This document shows positions 62,162 to 64,000 of a DNA stretch of 64,000 nucleotides, in pieces. Source of the DNA: CAYRTD01 sp964528675 (GTDB lineage Bacteria; Bacteroidota; Bacteroidia; Bacteroidales; GCA-2748055); NCBI GenBank assembly GCA_964528675.1, contig CAZGTU010000007.1:35389-99388 (forward strand). Direction: 5' to 3'. The notes beneath the pieces were generated by a model, which was not told the DNA's origin, made no database searches, and saw only the letters and a program-made list of their open reading frames with translations. Within the stretch, counting starts at the first letter, position 1, and each line of letters begins with the position of its first letter. A program made the translations under genes and the position numbers.

Positions 62162-62800
62162 TTATTCGCCAATTACTACTTTGGAATAACGTATTACTTT
62201 ATCATTCAGGTAGTACCCCTTTTCAACTACATCTACAATCTTACCTTTTAATTTTTCATCCGGAGCGGGAATTTTTGTTATTGCTTCGTGCTTGTCAGTG
62301 TCAAACTCCTCTCCCTCTGCTGGAATTTCTTTAAGCCCTTGCTGGGTAAGGATCTCCTTAAGCTTATTATATATTAGTTGAACTCCGGATTTAACTGCTT
62401 CTATGTCACTGGCTTCTTCCATAGAAACAAGTGCACGTTCAAAATCATCCAGAACCGGCAATACTTTACTGATGGTTTCTTCACCTGCCGATTTAAATAA
62501 CTCTGTTCTTTCTTTTAAGGTCCTTTTACGATAATTGTCAAATTCTGCTGAAAGCCTCAGGTATTTTTCCTGGAGTTCTCTTATCTTTTCTTCCGGATCA
62601 ATAACACCGGTATCTTTCTCCCTGGCTTCATCTGTATTCTTATTGTCTGTCACTTGTTCTTCCTCTTTTTTCTTTTTATTTTTTTCCTTCTTTGAAGCTT
62701 TTTTATCTTTTTTCGATTGTTCAGCTTCTACATTTTCTCCCTGAACTTTTTGTTTTTCTACTTTTTCTTCCTTTATTTTTTCCGTAGACTTCTTTGTCAT
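62162..62800 (-). CDS. grpE: Nucleotide exchange factor GrpE
   Basis: A 212-residue protein. The first ~65 residues are a highly charged Lys/Glu tract, then a long coiled coil (EKIRELQEKYLRLSAEFDNYRKRTLKERTELFK) and the beta-domain with the family signature KHEAITKIPAPDEKLKGKIVDVVEKGYYLNDKVIRYSKVVIG. It releases ADP from DnaK. It is the first gene of a grpE-dnaJ(-natAB-ppx) string on the minus strand. Confidence 0.95.
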   Translation of the reverse strand: MTKKSTEKIKEEKVEKQKVQGENVEAEQSKKDKKASKKEKNKKKKEEEQVTDNKNTDEAREKDTGVIDPEEKIRELQEKYLRLSAEFDNYRKRTLKERTELFKSAGEETISKVLPVLDDFERALVSMEEASDIEAVKSGVQLIYNKLKEILTQQGLKEIPAEGEEFDTDKHEAITKIPAPDEKLKGKIVDVVEKGYYLNDKVIRYSKVVIGE

Positions 62801-62843
62801 TGCTTTAGAGATTAAAATGATACAATTTTGGCTGCATTACTAT

Positions 62844-62876
62844 CAAATTTTTTGCCATTTTTTTTAGTTAGACAAA
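62844..62876 (-). promoter_or_regulatory. Candidate promoter of grpE-dnaJ
   Basis: On the minus strand TTTG (62873-62876), 21 bp, then AAAATTTG (62844-62851), one mismatch from TAnnTTTG. The leader to grpE is about 40 bases. No CIRCE element was seen. Confidence 0.45.
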
Positions 62877-62900
62877 TTGGCAGTAATATAATGCTGCAGA

Positions 62901-62935
62901 AAAATAAAAAACGCACAACATGGTGCGTTTTTTAT
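62901..62935 (-). terminator. Terminator of the TlpA-like gene
   Basis: A perfect 13-bp inverted repeat (62904-62916 and 62923-62935, core AACGCAC/GTGCGTT) with a 6-nt loop and A-runs that read as T-runs on the minus strand, about 70 bp after the gene end. It separates it from grpE. Confidence 0.88.
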
Positions 62936-63002
62936 TCAGGAATATTCCTGGTTTAAAAAAAGTTAATGATAATCGAATATCAGAATTTCTGTTGGTCGGG
63001 TC

Positions 63003-63587
63003 TTATTTTGCCAGTTCACTTAGTTTGGCCGGGAGTGCTTCACCTCGCAGGCCCCTGGCTATAATTACACCATCACCATCAATTAACCAGTTGGCGGGAA
63101 TGCCCCTGACCTGGTATATAGCGGCAGGAACCGATTCCCAGTATTTCAAATCACTGACATGATACCTCCATTTCAGGTTATCATCCCTTATCGCATTTAC
63201 CCACATATCTTTTGTCTGGTCCAGTGACACAGAATAAACCGTGAAACCATCTCCGTTTTCAAATTCTGTATCCTTAAACTGTTCGTAGGTTCTGACAATA
63301 TTTGGATTTTCCCTGCGACATGGCGGGCACCATCCTGCCCAAAAATCAATCAATACCATTTTTCCCCTCAGAGAGGATAATTTGATCAATTCTCCGTCGG
63401 GTGATGGATATTCCAGATCAGGAGCTCTTTCTCCCACATTTAAACCGACTTTTACTTCAGTTTTTGATTCTGATGATGTGTTCTGGTTGTCAGCTCCGGT
63501 TTTATTTTTATCATTTGTTGCATCACCGGAACACGCAGAAGCGATTAGCATTGAGCTGATAATCAGTAAAGAAAATAAGTTTTTCAT
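63003..63587 (-). CDS. TlpA-family thiol-disulfide oxidoreductase, lipoprotein
   Basis: A 194-residue periplasmic lipoprotein: the lipobox is IASAC (Cys19). A serine/lysine-rich linker leads to an AhpC/TlpA-type thioredoxin domain with the redox pair Cys87 and Cys90 (FWAGWCPPCRREN) and the cis-proline region QVRGIPANWLIDGDG. It reduces or shuffles disulfides, for example for cytochrome c maturation; no partner is adjacent. Monocistronic with its own terminator. Confidence 0.93.
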   Translation of the reverse strand: MKNLFSLLIISSMLIASACSGDATNDKNKTGADNQNTSSESKTEVKVGLNVGERAPDLEYPSPDGELIKLSSLRGKMVLIDFWAGWCPPCRRENPNIVRTYEQFKDTEFENGDGFTVYSVSLDQTKDMWVNAIRDDNLKWRYHVSDLKYWESVPAAIYQVRGIPANWLIDGDGVIIARGLRGEALPAKLSELAK

Positions 63588-63631
63588 TATTCTTAAAGTT
63601 TAATTCTATTATCTATATATTTAAATTTGTG

Positions 63632-63639
63632 CAAATATA
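63632..63639 (-). promoter_or_regulatory. -7 box of the TlpA-like gene
   Basis: The minus-strand sequence TATATTTG, followed by CAC, is an exact TAnnTTTG 44 bases before the gene's ATG. A TAAATTTG on the plus strand (63622-63629) overlaps the same area. Confidence 0.55.
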
Positions 63640-63676
63640 AAGAAAAAATTTTATTTTTTGGAATGGAATGGAATTT

Positions 63677-63740
63677 AGAGACGACCAATTCCGCCTGCCA
63701 TCGCAAAGGCTATAGATCGGCGGGCAGGCTGGGCGTCTCT
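63677..63740. repeat. Imperfect hairpin element near the right edge
   Basis: AGAGACG (63677-63683) pairs with CGTCTCT (63734-63740), and inside it GCCTGCC (63693-63699) pairs with GGCAGGC (63723-63729). A GGAAT triplet repeat precedes it (about 63660-63674). GC-rich in an AT-rich spacer; it resembles the dispersed elements near 16.8 kb. No gene lies between 63588 and 63846. Confidence 0.55.
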
Positions 63741-63846
63741 TGCGGATTAGAGGAAAAATCATTTTTATAAAATAAAAAAAACAAAAATATCTCACCAAAA
63801 CCATCAATTTTCAAAAAATCCTTATTTTAGAATAATAATTGAGCTA

Positions 63847-64000
63847 ATGAGCTGCCTGAAACACACTTTTACCGGTAAAAATGAATCTGGCCTGAAATGT
63901 AAATTCAAGAAATTAGTAGTTTCAGAAACCGGAGGCGAAAGGGATTGGTACGATTATGGGGCCCGGTTTTATGATCCGAGTTTGGGGAGGTTCCATACTT
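63847..64000 (+). CDS. RHS-repeat core fragment (continues beyond the window)
   Basis: From an ATG at 63847 an open frame of 51 codons runs to the edge. Its end, ERDWYDYGARFYDPSLGRFHT, is the conserved RHS-associated core that closes the shell of RHS/YD-repeat toxins and surface proteins, and HTFTGK near the start is also RHS-like. Everything upstream of the core is missing: the frame before the ATG looks non-coding. It is therefore either a short orphan core gene, whose C-terminal tip lies outside the window, or a remnant of a larger RHS gene. Confidence 0.5.
   Translation, partial: MSCLKHTFTGKNESGLKCKFKKLVVSETGGERDWYDYGARFYDPSLGRFHT

Noticed and set aside
1..64000. CRISPR array, insertion sequence or prophage
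   Set aside because: No regularly spaced direct repeats with unique spacers, no transposase or phage genes were found.

Overview
The window reads as one contiguous stretch of a Bacteroidota chromosome. This rests on several signs: promoters of the Bacteroidota type (a -7 box TAnnTTTG, sometimes with a -33 TTTG 19-21 bp upstream), a type IX secretion C-terminal sorting domain, the Bacteroidota-type GlmU variant, zinc-free ribosomal protein L31B, alternative complex III, and a parA-parB-DUF5683-MltD string. Base composition is moderately AT-rich. Alternative complex III next to a caa3-type oxidase indicates an oxygen-respiring organism. A relative of the Marinilabiliales/Prolixibacteraceae is a guess from gene style, not something proved here.

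Layout. 1-1.5 kb: end of a TonB-dependent receptor and a periplasmic heavy-metal-binding (HMA) protein. 1.8-3.8 kb: sialate O-acetylesterase, sharing a bidirectional terminator with lon (minus strand). 6.4-11.5 kb (minus): GlmU-like enzyme, L31B, then a BI-1 / aminotransferase class V / acetyltransferase-like operon. 11.6-16.6 kb (plus): four overlapping surface-glycan genes (flippase, methyltransferase, GT4, asparagine-synthase-like). 16.7 kb: tRNA-His with a strong terminator and GC-rich palindromes. 17-20.6 kb (minus): FkbM-like methyltransferase, a small secreted LExWM-repeat protein, DUF2147, folA, thyA. 20.8 kb: a T9SS cargo-like protein.

21.8-37.2 kb is the respiratory block. The actABCDEF operon (plus) encodes the quinol:cytochrome c/oxidase oxidoreductase. 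The converging sco-coxA-coxC-coxD-coxB-ctaB-DUF4328 operon (minus) encodes the A2-type caa3 oxidase, its copper chaperone and its heme farnesyltransferase. A BASS-type transporter and a CPBP protein lie between them. Electrons would flow quinol -> Act complex -> cytochrome domain of CoxB -> oxygen.

37.3-44 kb: pssA, cysE-cysK (cysteine synthesis), a HAD hydrolase plus glutamine cyclotransferase, a TspO-like protein and a lipid kinase. 44.3-48.2 kb: parA-parB-DUF5683-mltD. 48.3-51.3 kb: an SGNH hydrolase and MBOAT O-acyltransferase pair. 51.3-56.5 kb (minus): three polytopic GT-C-like membrane proteins and a GT2, suggesting a lipid-linked sugar transfer pathway. 56.6-63.6 kb (minus): an NtrC-type regulator without a DNA-binding domain, Ppx/GppA, a NatAB-like ABC exporter, dnaJ-grpE and a TlpA-like lipoprotein. 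The right edge cuts into an RHS-core fragment.

The least explained items are the LExWM-repeat protein, the HTH-less sigma-54 activator, the asparagine-synthase-like enzyme without an N-terminal cysteine, the 10-bp inverted repeat shared by two divergent promoters at 11.5 kb, and the RHS-core fragment at the edge.
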